This document shows, piece by piece, positions 18,921 through 26,245 of a stretch of 64,000 bases of DNA; the stretch's first letter is position 1, and the number at the start of each line of letters is the position of its first letter. The stretch comes from Candidatus Poribacteria bacterium (GTDB taxonomy: Bacteria; Poribacteria; WGA-4E; PCPOR2b), in the NCBI GenBank assembly GCA_022822005.1, contig JAJECO010000062.1, forward strand, positions 164,057 to 228,056. The letters run 5' to 3'. A program made the position numbers and the translations under genes. Below the pieces are notes generated by a model. The model did no database searches and was not told the DNA's origin. It worked only from the letters and a program-made list of their open reading frames with translations.

Positions 18921-20405
18921 TCATGCTTCTATCTCAAGTTGTTGGCTTTGGGGGGCTGCCCGTTCTGCCCTGCGGAATGTGACATCAATAGGCGTCTGTG
19001 GATATTCGATACCGTTTCCCGAAAGCAGTTCATTGATCGTCCGAATCTGGATCTTTGGATATGTCGTGTGAGCAACATGAAGCCATTGGAAACGCCCTGC
19101 TGTCGCTGCTTCCTTAACCATCGGTTGGGTCGGCGGGTTCAGTGTGATAAAGACACCGATCACAGCGTCTTGGCTATCGACAACCGATTTCAGTTCCCGT
19201 ATGTCCTTGACAGAAACCTTCCCACTTTTGACCTGAACGACAATTTTTCGGGTCAACACCTTTTTTGGTTTGTCTGGGTCAACATCTTCATAATAGATTA
19301 CCCCGTCCACACCCTCGTCCGCGCCCTTCTTTTTGCCCTGATACGGTCTCGCCCGAATCAGACTCAACGCCCACCACTGGAATTGATACCGATCCTGAAT
19401 CGCTAAAGCCTTCGCGCTTTCCGCATCCTTTGGTTCACCGATGATTTCATATTTCACATCATCACCGAAGGCATCAGCAAGGCGGTATTTCAATAAGGCA
19501 ATAGCAAGATGTGTGATATCAATCCCAATCCACTGTCGGTTAAACTGTTGAGCAACAGCTATAGCTGTTCCACACCCACAAAACCCATCAAGGACGACAT
19601 CTCCCTCATTTGAGGAGGCCTTGATGATGCGTTTGAGCAGAGCTTCCGGTTTTTGGGTGGGATAGCCGAGACGTTCTTTTGCCTGTCCTGCTATCATAGG
19701 GATATTCCAATAGTCACACATGGCAACACCAGGAGAAACTTTGTTAGTAGCACGTATCAGCACCTTGCCAGATTCACCTACATAATGCTCAATTTTCTTT
19801 CCGCCCTTTACTCGCTTCTTTGTTTGTTCAGTAAAGTCATCGTAAAGTTGATTCCAGACAACTTCCTCAGATTTCCCATATCTCAGAATAATGTCGTGCA
19901 TTTTCTGAAAGTTGGTCTGTTTTGCAGGCCATCTCTTGTAGCACCACACAATTTCATTCCGAAAGTTCTCAACCCCAAAAATCTGATCCAAGATAATCCT
20001 CAGATAGTGCGATGCAGTCGGATCACAATGGAGATAAAAGCTCCCCGTCGGCTTCAGGGCACGATGGAGCTCCACCAATCGCAACGCCATCATTACGAGG
20101 TACGCCATCAGATTTGTCTCTGTAAGGAAGCCACGAAAACTCTTGATTGTCTCTACCAGAAGATGTGGTGCGGTCCCGACCAGTTCATGATATGCCTCCT
20201 CGGTGGTTTCATCCCAACGCCATGTATCCTCAAAGGCTTGAATCTGCGCCTGTGACGATGAACCATCCGCCTCACTGAAAATCACGTTGTACGCTTGATT
20301 CGAGTTGAACGGCGGATCAATGTAAATGAGATCCACGCTCTCGTCGGGGATGTGTGTTCGCAAAATGTCCAGATTGTCGCCATAGTAGAGTTGATTTGTA
20401 TCCAT
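18921..20405 (-). CDS. Beta-class DNA methyltransferase fused to Mrr-like nuclease domain
   Basis: A 494-residue two-part protein. The methyltransferase part has the order typical of the beta class: catalytic DPPF at 30-33, target region, TQKP at 250-253, then the SAM motif LDGFCGCGTA at 272-281. Residues about 355-440 look like an Mrr/PD-(D/E)xK core: Asp367 in GVDG, then IVVQVKSG with QVK at 391-393. This would make one polypeptide with both modification and restriction-type domains. No separate specificity or endonuclease gene is adjacent. A GNAT gene lies 9 nt upstream on the same strand. Methylation is near certain; cleavage activity is inference. Confidence 0.88.
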   Translation of the reverse strand: MDTNQLYYGDNLDILRTHIPDESVDLIYIDPPFNSNQAYNVIFSEADGSSSQAQIQAFEDTWRWDETTEEAYHELVGTAPHLLVETIKSFRGFLTETNLMAYLVMMALRLVELHRALKPTGSFYLHCDPTASHYLRIILDQIFGVENFRNEIVWCYKRWPAKQTNFQKMHDIILRYGKSEEVVWNQLYDDFTEQTKKRVKGGKKIEHYVGESGKVLIRATNKVSPGVAMCDYWNIPMIAGQAKERLGYPTQKPEALLKRIIKASSNEGDVVLDGFCGCGTAIAVAQQFNRQWIGIDITHLAIALLKYRLADAFGDDVKYEIIGEPKDAESAKALAIQDRYQFQWWALSLIRARPYQGKKKGADEGVDGVIYYEDVDPDKPKKVLTRKIVVQVKSGKVSVKDIRELKSVVDSQDAVIGVFITLNPPTQPMVKEAATAGRFQWLHVAHTTYPKIQIRTINELLSGNGIEYPQTPIDVTFRRAERAAPQSQQLEIEA

Positions 20406-20414
20406 CGGCTACCT

Positions 20415-20969
20415 CTATAACTGCTGCGAGTCGGACCTCAGAATTGAGTACAATTTCATATCGTGAAACTGTCCCTTAATGTAGACATATTTTCGCATAA
20501 CACCCTCAAGGGTCATGCCAACTTTCTCCATCACGCGAGCGGAGGCACGATTCTCAACCATGCAGGTTCCCTCAATTCGATTGAGGTGCCATCTCTGAAA
20601 GCCGAATTGGATGACCGCCTGAGCGGTTTCGGTTGCGTAACCCTCACCCCAATACTTCCGCGCAATATTGAAGGCGATCTCCGCCCTTTTGTGTTCAAAG
20701 TTCACATTGTGCAAGAAGCAGTTACCGATGACTTTGCTGTTCTCGGTCAGGACAACTCCCCAGCACGCGAAATCACCGGCTGTTGCCCAGTCAATAAAAT
20801 CCCTGCTATCTTCTATTGACTGGTGTGTCCGCCAGAAGAGATATGCTGTTACTTGTGGGTCTGAAACCCATTCAAATATATCTTCAGCATCCTCCATCTC
20901 TAACTTTCTTAAGAGCAGTCTTTCTGTTTCTATCGCAGGCAAATCGCTGAAGCGTTCATCCTTAGCCAT
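20415..20969 (-). CDS. GNAT acetyltransferase (RimJ/RimL-like)
   Basis: A 184-residue N-acetyltransferase. It begins IETERLLLRKLEMEDAEDIF, typical of the RimJ/RimL group that acetylates protein N-termini or small amines. The acetyl-CoA segment is N-I-A-R-K-Y-W-G-E-G-Y-A-T-E-T-A, followed by the N-x-x-S-x-x-V-M-E-K-V-G-M motif (here NRASARVMEKVGM). It is cytoplasmic. It precedes the methyltransferase gene by 9 nt on the same strand, so the two are probably co-transcribed, though no functional link is evident. Confidence 0.92.
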   Translation of the reverse strand: MAKDERFSDLPAIETERLLLRKLEMEDAEDIFEWVSDPQVTAYLFWRTHQSIEDSRDFIDWATAGDFACWGVVLTENSKVIGNCFLHNVNFEHKRAEIAFNIARKYWGEGYATETAQAVIQFGFQRWHLNRIEGTCMVENRASARVMEKVGMTLEGVMRKYVYIKGQFHDMKLYSILRSDSQQL

Positions 20970-21382
20970 ACTTTTACCCGTTTAGAAAGGACTTATTCTA
21001 TTTCTTCTTACAGATCTCGCTTCAGATAATAATCTTTGGTGCCAGTTAAGTCGTTTCCACTTGGTTCATTAGTCGGTTGGTTCATTCATTCTTCTTACGT
21101 TTCGCGCTTCGGATACACATGTCGCCCCGCTGGGGCTAAATGAACCCTGCCCCGTCCTAAAATAATCCTGTTTCACTTTCTGGTTTCTATCCCCGATAAA
21201 TCGGGATTAAGAAACCTGAAAATCCTTAAATCCTGATTCAGACAATAATTATGCACACCCCTCAGTCACTTAGACACTCCCAATGCACAGCCAACCCCCT
21301 AAATCCCCCTTGTCAGGGGGACTTCAGCAACTTTCTCTAATTCACCATAGCAGGTTGCCATTCTACTTTTATGTCTCATGCT
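20970..21382. repeat. Repeat-rich intergenic region
   Basis: A 413-bp gap without a gene. It contains short palindromes: cgcccc-gctggggc, a 'ccccgataaatcgggg'-type unit and the CCCCC/GGGGG palindrome at 21293-21324. The latter is preceded by CAATGCACAGCCAA, a context nearly repeated at 50907-50930. A fragment TAATTCACCATA near 21340-21351 resembles the right end of MITE family A. No promoter is convincing. Confidence 0.5.
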
Positions 21383-22657
21383 TCATGCCTCAGTAACAAC
21401 ACCGTCCCGGATGGTCATCACGGGCCACCCTTTCAACTCCCAACCGTCGAAGGGGGTGTTGCGGCTTTTGGAGGGGGATTGATCTACATCCACCGTCGCA
21501 ACCTTTTCTGGGTCTATCAATGTTACGTCCGCCGCCGCTCCGACCGAGAGTGTCCCACGATCAATCTGTAGAATTTTAGCGGGGACGCAGGTCATTCTCG
21601 CTATCGCTTCCGATAACGAGAGCTGGCCAGTGTGAATCAGTCGGTCAAACACAAGCGGCACGCAGGTCTCTGATCCGATGATGCCCGGTGGAGCGTCAAG
21701 TATACCTTCTGCCTTTTCAAACGGGGCATGTGGCGCGTGATCTGTCGCAATCGCATCCAGTGTACCGTCCTTGATCCCTTCGATGACAGCATCAATGTCA
21801 GCCTGTGTGCGCAAGGGTGGGTGCATCTTGGCATCTGTGCCGTGTTCTTCGACTGCGGCATCGGTTAGCGTAAAGTGATGCGGCATCGCTTCGGCGGTTA
21901 CGTTGACCCCTCTGCGTTTACCCCAACGGACGAGATCAACGGATCCCGACGTACTGACGTGGAGGACATGGAGATGACCGCCGGTCAACTCAGCGAGCAT
22001 GATGTCGCGGGCAACGATGATATCTTCGGCTGCGTTGGGACTTCCGGGCAGATTCAGGCGACGTGACGTTTCGCCAAGATTCATGACCGCTCCCACATCG
22101 AGGTTATGCTCTTGGCAATGAACCATAATGGGAAAAGCGTGTTCCGCGCTCAACATTAGCACATCGCGCATTAACCCAGCATCCATGACTGTTTTACCAT
22201 CATCCGACAGCCCGACGACACCGGCTTCCAGCAGCGCTGGAACATCCGTCAATACCTTGCCATCGAGATTTTTCGTGATACTGCCGATTGGGAACACATT
22301 CGTTGCTCCATCATCTCGCGCCCGCGACCGTATTAATTCGATAATCTCAGGCGAATCGGCCACCGGATCGGTATTCGCCATGCACGCAACTGAAGTAAAT
22401 CCACCAACCGCCGCTGCACGGGTGCCCGATGCGATCGTCTCTTTATGCTCAAAGCCGGGTTCCCGGAGATGAACGTGCATATCGACCAAGCCCGGTGTCA
22501 CAATCAGTCCTTTTGCGTCAACGGTTTGGGAAGCCTCAGTTTCGATTCGGTCACCAATTCGATCGATTTTCCCATCACAAATCAGGAGATCTCCGGTGGT
22601 GTCAACCCGGTTGGCGGGGTCAATAATGCGACCATTACGGATGAGCATCCGACTCAT
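21383..22657 (-). CDS. pyrC: Dihydroorotase
   Basis: A 424-residue zinc amidohydrolase that closes carbamoyl aspartate to dihydroorotate in pyrimidine synthesis. Metal and substrate residues are visible in DMHVHLREPGFEHKETI, the central H-x-x-H-V-S-T segment (LHVLHVSTSGSVDLV) and ATDHAPH near the C-terminus. This is the long bacterial type (class I). GGAGG lies 7 nt before the ATG. Its start overlaps the pyrR stop as ATGA, so translation is coupled to pyrR. Confidence 0.95.
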   Translation of the reverse strand: MSRMLIRNGRIIDPANRVDTTGDLLICDGKIDRIGDRIETEASQTVDAKGLIVTPGLVDMHVHLREPGFEHKETIASGTRAAAVGGFTSVACMANTDPVADSPEIIELIRSRARDDGATNVFPIGSITKNLDGKVLTDVPALLEAGVVGLSDDGKTVMDAGLMRDVLMLSAEHAFPIMVHCQEHNLDVGAVMNLGETSRRLNLPGSPNAAEDIIVARDIMLAELTGGHLHVLHVSTSGSVDLVRWGKRRGVNVTAEAMPHHFTLTDAAVEEHGTDAKMHPPLRTQADIDAVIEGIKDGTLDAIATDHAPHAPFEKAEGILDAPPGIIGSETCVPLVFDRLIHTGQLSLSEAIARMTCVPAKILQIDRGTLSVGAAADVTLIDPEKVATVDVDQSPSKSRNTPFDGWELKGWPVMTIRDGVVTEA

Positions 22658-23208
22658 GAATCATCCTCCTCGTAGATCGTCGCCTGGTCCACTCCATCTT
22701 CTTCGACCAACTGAACACGAACAATCTCCTTGCGCGAGGTCGGGATATTCTTGCCGGTATAGTCCGCCGCAATCGGGAGTTCCCGATGCCCCCGGTCGAT
22801 GAGAACTGCCAACTGAATGGCCGCGGGTCGCCCAAAGTCCATGACTGCGTCCATTGCAGCGCGGACAGTGCGCCCAGTGTAAAGTACCTCATCGACCAAG
22901 ATGACACGCTTTCCGGTGGGATCAAACGGAATCTCCGTGAGATTTGCTTTAATTGTCTCGTCATATAGGTTCACGTCATCTCGATAGAGCCGCACATCAA
23001 CGACACCGACCGGGACTTGGATCCCCTCGGTCCGTTCCAGATTCTCAGCGATTCGACGCGCCAAGTGATCGCCCCGACTTTTAACGCCAATGATTGCCAG
23101 CTCAGCGATTTCCTGGTGACTCCGCTCCAAAATCTCATGCGATATTCGGACCACCGCCCGTCGGATATCCTCCGCTGTCATCACTTGTGTTTTCTCACGC
23201 ATTTGCAT
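22654..23208 (-). CDS. pyrR: PyrR: pyrimidine attenuator regulator and uracil phosphoribosyltransferase
   Basis: A 184-residue protein of the PyrR family. The PRPP-binding loop is VILVDEVLYTGRTVRAAMDA, and the N-terminus has I-G-V-K-S-R-G-D-H-L-A-R-R-I, typical of PyrR. In Gram-positive and Thermus-type bacteria PyrR binds nascent pyr leader RNA when UMP is high and causes termination. That RNA target can be seen at 24021-24055, upstream of the HD gene that precedes pyrR. It overlaps pyrC by 4 nt. A 96-bp MITE lies between it and the HD gene. Confidence 0.94.
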   Translation of the reverse strand: MQMREKTQVMTAEDIRRAVVRISHEILERSHQEIAELAIIGVKSRGDHLARRIAENLERTEGIQVPVGVVDVRLYRDDVNLYDETIKANLTEIPFDPTGKRVILVDEVLYTGRTVRAAMDAVMDFGRPAAIQLAVLIDRGHRELPIAADYTGKNIPTSRKEIVRVQLVEEDGVDQATIYEEDDS

Positions 23209-23237
23209 AGCCTGTCCTCACATCAACGCTCCTCAAT

Positions 23238-23333
23238 AGGACTTACGCATTTCCGCACAACTGGCGCGGGGCAAGTTGCTCCGAATCCCGACTTGTCGGG
23301 GATGCCCCGCCTACAGTTGGCTGCGCAAGTCCT
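23238..23333. mobile_element. MITE-like element, family C, copy 1
   Basis: A 96-bp element with terminal inverted repeats AGGACTTACGCA and TGCGCAAGTCCT. The interior GCGGGGCAAGTTGCTCCGAA, a 'cccgacttgtcggg' palindrome and GATGCCCCGCCTACAGTTGG complete it. A close copy is at 48105-48191, and a left end with a different interior begins at 63948. It lies between the HD gene and pyrR, inside the presumed operon. Confidence 0.75.
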
Positions 23334-23335
23334 CC

Positions 23336-23914
23336 TCAAATTAAATCTTCCCGTCTCTGATACAGTAGGTCCATAATCTCTTGTACCAGGGGAAAATCGT
23401 CAAAGTTCCGATAATTCCAAGGATTTGCCCAAAATTTGTCCAGCGATCGATAGCCAATCTTTTCGTATTCTAAAACTTGAATCATTAACTCAAGTTTATC
23501 AGCAGCCCGCACCAACTTCCCTTCGATAGATGTCCCTTCCTCAAATTCCTTCCAAAGTTGGATGTACTTTTCTTGGAGCGGACCAAAGTGTTCAAGCATG
23601 GATTCGACAGCAGTCCGTTCCCCCGCTTCTTTGATCTCTTGGGGTATATATTTGAGGGTCGGAAACGGTAAATCCCCAACCCGCGCCTCAGCGATCTCGT
23701 GCAACAATGCGAGCCGCATTACTTTTTCCACATCTAACGGAACGTCCTGCTCCGTCAATACATCCGCCAGAATCATTGACAGAAGCGATACCCGATAACA
23801 GTGATCCGCGATGCTCTCAGCATCTTTGATACCGCGAAAGCGCCAACCGGTGCGCGGCAGATTTTTGAGAACGCCAATTTCTTCAATGAAGTCTAATACA
23901 ACCTGTGCATCCAT
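23336..23914 (-). CDS. HD-domain phosphohydrolase, YfbR/HDDC2-like 5'-nucleotidase
   Basis: A 192-residue HD-fold protein. Conserved elements are R-G-I-K-D-A-E-S-I-A-D-H (His38), L-L-H-E-I-A-E-A-R-V-G-D-L (72-82) and A-A-D-K-L-E. The canonical HD pair is His72-Glu73 here, with Glu replacing the usual Asp metal ligand. YfbR and HDDC2 relatives dephosphorylate deoxynucleoside monophosphates. Its position downstream of a PyrR-type attenuator and ahead of pyrR-pyrC supports a role in pyrimidine nucleotide balance. No strong ribosome site precedes the ATG. Confidence 0.85.
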   Translation of the reverse strand: MDAQVVLDFIEEIGVLKNLPRTGWRFRGIKDAESIADHCYRVSLLSMILADVLTEQDVPLDVEKVMRLALLHEIAEARVGDLPFPTLKYIPQEIKEAGERTAVESMLEHFGPLQEKYIQLWKEFEEGTSIEGKLVRAADKLELMIQVLEYEKIGYRSLDKFWANPWNYRNFDDFPLVQEIMDLLYQRREDLI

Positions 23915-23934
23915 ATACTATTAAATCCGGGCAT

Positions 23935-23966
23935 AAAAAAAGCCTCCCCTGCAAAAAGAGGGAGGC
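23935..23966 (-). terminator. Intrinsic terminator of the pyr leader (attenuator)
   Basis: On the minus strand GCCTCCC pairs with GGGAGGC (7 bp, loop of 11 nt) and is followed by seven Ts. It ends 20 nt before the HD gene start, inside its own transcript, so it must be conditional. Together with the upstream PyrR site it forms an attenuator: with high UMP, PyrR would stabilise the upstream hairpin and allow this terminator to form. Confidence 0.8.
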
Positions 23967-24020
23967 ACTTAAGGTCGATCGTCTTTGAGATATGGGTGTA
24001 GCTATAAATCATGAATGATA

Positions 24021-24055
24021 CCCTTTCCTAACCTCACGGGATCAGATTAAAAGGG
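24021..24055 (-). promoter_or_regulatory. PyrR-binding RNA hairpin (anti-antiterminator)
   Basis: The minus strand reads GATCCCGTGAGGTT at 24043-24030, matching 13 of 14 positions of the PyrR recognition consensus ARUCCNGNGAGGYU. It sits in a hairpin: CCCTTT/AAAGGG at the base, an internal loop, then AATCT/AGGTT closing the loop that presents the conserved bases. This is the expected secondary structure. The terminator follows about 55 nt downstream. The motif and geometry were read by eye. Confidence 0.82.
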
Positions 24056-24084
24056 GAAGGCGTATTCGCTGTTACTATAAAGAC

Positions 24085-24090
24085 ATTATA
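24085..24090 (-). promoter_or_regulatory. -10 box for the pyr leader
   Basis: A perfect TATAAT on the minus strand lies about 30 nt before the PyrR hairpin, giving a leader of about 165 nt. No good -35 box is found at 16-18 nt; TTGCAG is 23 nt away. Confidence 0.45.
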
Positions 24091-24134
24091 AGTGTAGCAC
24101 AATTGCGCTATTTCTGCAAGGAAAATGTTGACCA

Positions 24135-24163
24135 TTGACATCACAGAAAAATTCTGCTAAACT
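24135..24163 (+). promoter_or_regulatory. Strong sigma-70-type promoter for dapA-like gene
   Basis: A perfect TTGACA, 17 nt, then TAAACT preceded by an extended TGC. Transcription would start near 24170, about 64 nt before the ATG at 24234. Confidence 0.6.
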
Positions 24164-24233
24164 TAATTTATCGATAAAATTGTTTGTAAGCCAGAGTGTA
24201 TCATTGCGAATTTAGATTAACGGGAGAACATTT

Positions 24234-25172
24234 ATGTCTATTGACACGCCAACCCTTTTAGAGGCTTTAGATTCTGTGACAGCAATTCCAATCATCCCCT
24301 TCAAAGATGACGAAATTGACTACGCGGGACACGCAAAAAATATCAACTATCTGATGGAGAACAACTATCTTGAAGGCGACCGGAAGCGCGTGATTGCAAT
24401 TGCCGGGACGAGCCTCGTCCATCACGTCAGTTTGGAGGATCAGACCCGTGTGATGGAGGCCACCGGTCGTGAAATGGCGGGCGATGGAGTCCTGATGTCA
24501 GGTATTGTGCCAAATCCAATCGGAGACGCAGGGAAACTCATCGAGGCGCAGTCCAATTTGCAACGGCCACCCGATGTATATTTGATAATGCCTTTAACAG
24601 GAATCTCAAACCCCGAAGGCGTATATGAACAGTACATGAAGTTTGGCGAAAAATATGGCGAATCCTGCGGCGCGCGATTCCTCTACTACTTCCGCCAGAA
24701 ACGCGAACTTGACGCAATGGTCCGTCTAGTCAAGGACTCGCCACACTTCATCGGCGTGAAGATTGGGACAGGTGTAGAAGATGTAGAGTCAATCATTGAT
24801 GGTGTGGGGGACAGTGGTCTTGTGGTCTGGGGGATCGGCGATAGATGCACACGCCCAGCGGAACTCGGCACGAAAGGGCATACGTCAGGGATCGCTGTCT
24901 TATGCGCACGCGCCTCCGACGAGATTAACAATGCCCAACGTCTCGGTGATTACGAAACCTCCCGTCAAATTGAAGCGGATATCTTCGCTCTCGAAGAGAT
25001 TCGTTTCGTCAATGAACGCCTCTATAACTATTCCGCTGTAATAGAAGCGATGAATCTCAGCGGTTTCAGTGATATTGTGGGCGGTACAGGAGGTCCCTTT
25101 AACCCGCAGGTTCCCGCAGACATTTCAGCACAGGTACAGGAAGCGATTCAACCGCTGAAGAAGTACCATTGA
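24234..25172 (+). CDS. Dihydrodipicolinate synthase (DapA/NAL) family lyase, paralogue 1
   Basis: A 312-residue class I aldolase-type TIM barrel. The Schiff-base Lys is in FIGVKIGTG, and a Tyr pair lies in FLYYFRQ. The first loop reads I-A-G-T-S-L-V-H-H instead of the usual G-T-T-G-E, so the substrate probably differs from pyruvate plus aspartate semialdehyde; keto-sugar acids are likelier (inference). Thirty nt later a second DapA-like gene follows, and the two share only fold-level similarity. Both ATGs have ribosome sites. Confidence 0.85.
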   Translation: MSIDTPTLLEALDSVTAIPIIPFKDDEIDYAGHAKNINYLMENNYLEGDRKRVIAIAGTSLVHHVSLEDQTRVMEATGREMAGDGVLMSGIVPNPIGDAGKLIEAQSNLQRPPDVYLIMPLTGISNPEGVYEQYMKFGEKYGESCGARFLYYFRQKRELDAMVRLVKDSPHFIGVKIGTGVEDVESIIDGVGDSGLVVWGIGDRCTRPAELGTKGHTSGIAVLCARASDEINNAQRLGDYETSRQIEADIFALEEIRFVNERLYNYSAVIEAMNLSGFSDIVGGTGGPFNPQVPADISAQVQEAIQPLKKYH

Positions 25173-25201
25173 TACAGCAGTCTATCAAGGAGAAAAACAG
25201 T

Positions 25202-26110
25202 ATGAAGGGACGATTTGAAGGCATTCTGACACCAACGATCACACCTTTGGACGAGAAAGAACGGATTGATGAGTTGGGGTTTGTGAAGCATCTGAACCGT
25301 TTAATCGATAACGGTGTACACGGCATCTACCTGCTCGGCACCTCGGGAGAGTTCACAACGCTGACAAATGCAGAACGACAACGTGCAGTCGAAATTGCTG
25401 CCAACGCAGTTAGCGGGCGTGTTCCGATTATTTGCGGCGTGATGGATTCAAGTACCCAACGGGTTGTCCAGAATATTGAAATCGCACAGGAATTTAAGAT
25501 CGATGCCGTTGCAGCAACCCCGCCCTACTACTATCCGTCAACCAGCGATGCTGATATTGTCGATTTCTATAAAACTATCGCCCAAAGCACCGATCTGCCG
25601 GTGGTTATCTACAACATCCCAGTAATGGTGAAGACAGCGATCCCGCCGGAGGTCGTTCGCGATTTAGCAGAGGGTGTGGAGAATATCGTCGGGATCAAGG
25701 ATAGCTCAGGGGATTGGACAAACTACCTCAAAATGCTTGCTTACCTCGGCGACAACGAGGATTTCTCGATTATGCTCGGCTCTTATACGTTGGCGGGTGC
25801 GGCAATCCTGTTCGGGGCAGCGGGTGCTGTTATTTCAATCTCTAACGTCGATCCGAAAACCTCTGTGCAGCTGTATGATGCAGCGAAGGCGCGCCAGATT
25901 GATGAGGTCCATCGCTTGCAGAAACAGATCCTTGAACTGAGCAAACTTTACGGCTACGGTGCAGCGATTAGTTGTCTGAAAGCCTGTATGGAACTCCTTG
26001 GTGTCTGCAGCCACCATACTGCTAGCCCCCTTCTCCCGGTGGACGATGCAGCGAGATGTGAACTGCGGGACCTACTCGTCGAGCACGGGCTCATTTATAG
26101 TGGATCTTAG
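25202..26110 (+). CDS. Dihydrodipicolinate synthase (DapA/NAL) family lyase, paralogue 2
   Basis: A 302-residue lyase closer to the canonical family: GTSGEFTTLT near residue 47, catalytic Tyr in YNIPVMVK, Schiff-base Lys in VGIKDSSGDW. The ATG at 25202 has AAGGAG upstream. Its last five codons and stop (I-Y-S-G-S-stop) lie inside the left end of a family A MITE, so the insertion appears to have supplied the present stop codon. It may be true DapA, since no other dapA is seen, or a keto-acid aldolase; the paralogue pairing favours the latter. Confidence 0.88.
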   Translation: MKGRFEGILTPTITPLDEKERIDELGFVKHLNRLIDNGVHGIYLLGTSGEFTTLTNAERQRAVEIAANAVSGRVPIICGVMDSSTQRVVQNIEIAQEFKIDAVAATPPYYYPSTSDADIVDFYKTIAQSTDLPVVIYNIPVMVKTAIPPEVVRDLAEGVENIVGIKDSSGDWTNYLKMLAYLGDNEDFSIMLGSYTLAGAAILFGAAGAVISISNVDPKTSVQLYDAAKARQIDEVHRLQKQILELSKLYGYGAAISCLKACMELLGVCSHHTASPLLPVDDAARCELRDLLVEHGLIYSGS

Positions 26111-26222
26111 AATTATGAAGCACTCCAAACCGGTGTGTCCCGATAAATCGGGATCCCGACCTGTCGGGAGAAACCGCACCTACCGGGGCGAAGGTGTTTA
26201 TTTATTTTTAGAATTCACCATA
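26096..26222. mobile_element. MITE-like element, family A, copy 2
   Basis: A 127-bp element with the same termini as the copy at 3244-3415: TATAGTGGATCTTAGAAT on the left and TTTTTAGAATTCACCATA on the right. The interior is shorter and holds overlapping 'cccgataaatcggg' and 'cccgacctgtcggg' palindromes. It lies between the second DapA-like gene, overlapping its 3' end, and aroA. Confidence 0.75.
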
Positions 26223-26245
26223 ATTCCAAAATAGAAAATTCCTCA

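Larger units (their letters stand above)
23915..24233. other. Divergent control region: PyrR leader (minus) and dapA-like promoter (plus)
   Basis: This 319-bp gap is almost fully explained by regulation. On the minus strand it holds a -10 box, the PyrR-binding hairpin, an AT-rich stretch and an intrinsic terminator just before the HD gene. On the plus strand it holds a strong promoter for the gene at 24234. No small open frame of note was seen. Confidence 0.7.

Noticed and set aside
19653..20255. A 200-codon open frame antisense to the DNA methyltransferase gene
   Set aside because: No family resemblance; the opposite strand carries full methyltransferase motifs.
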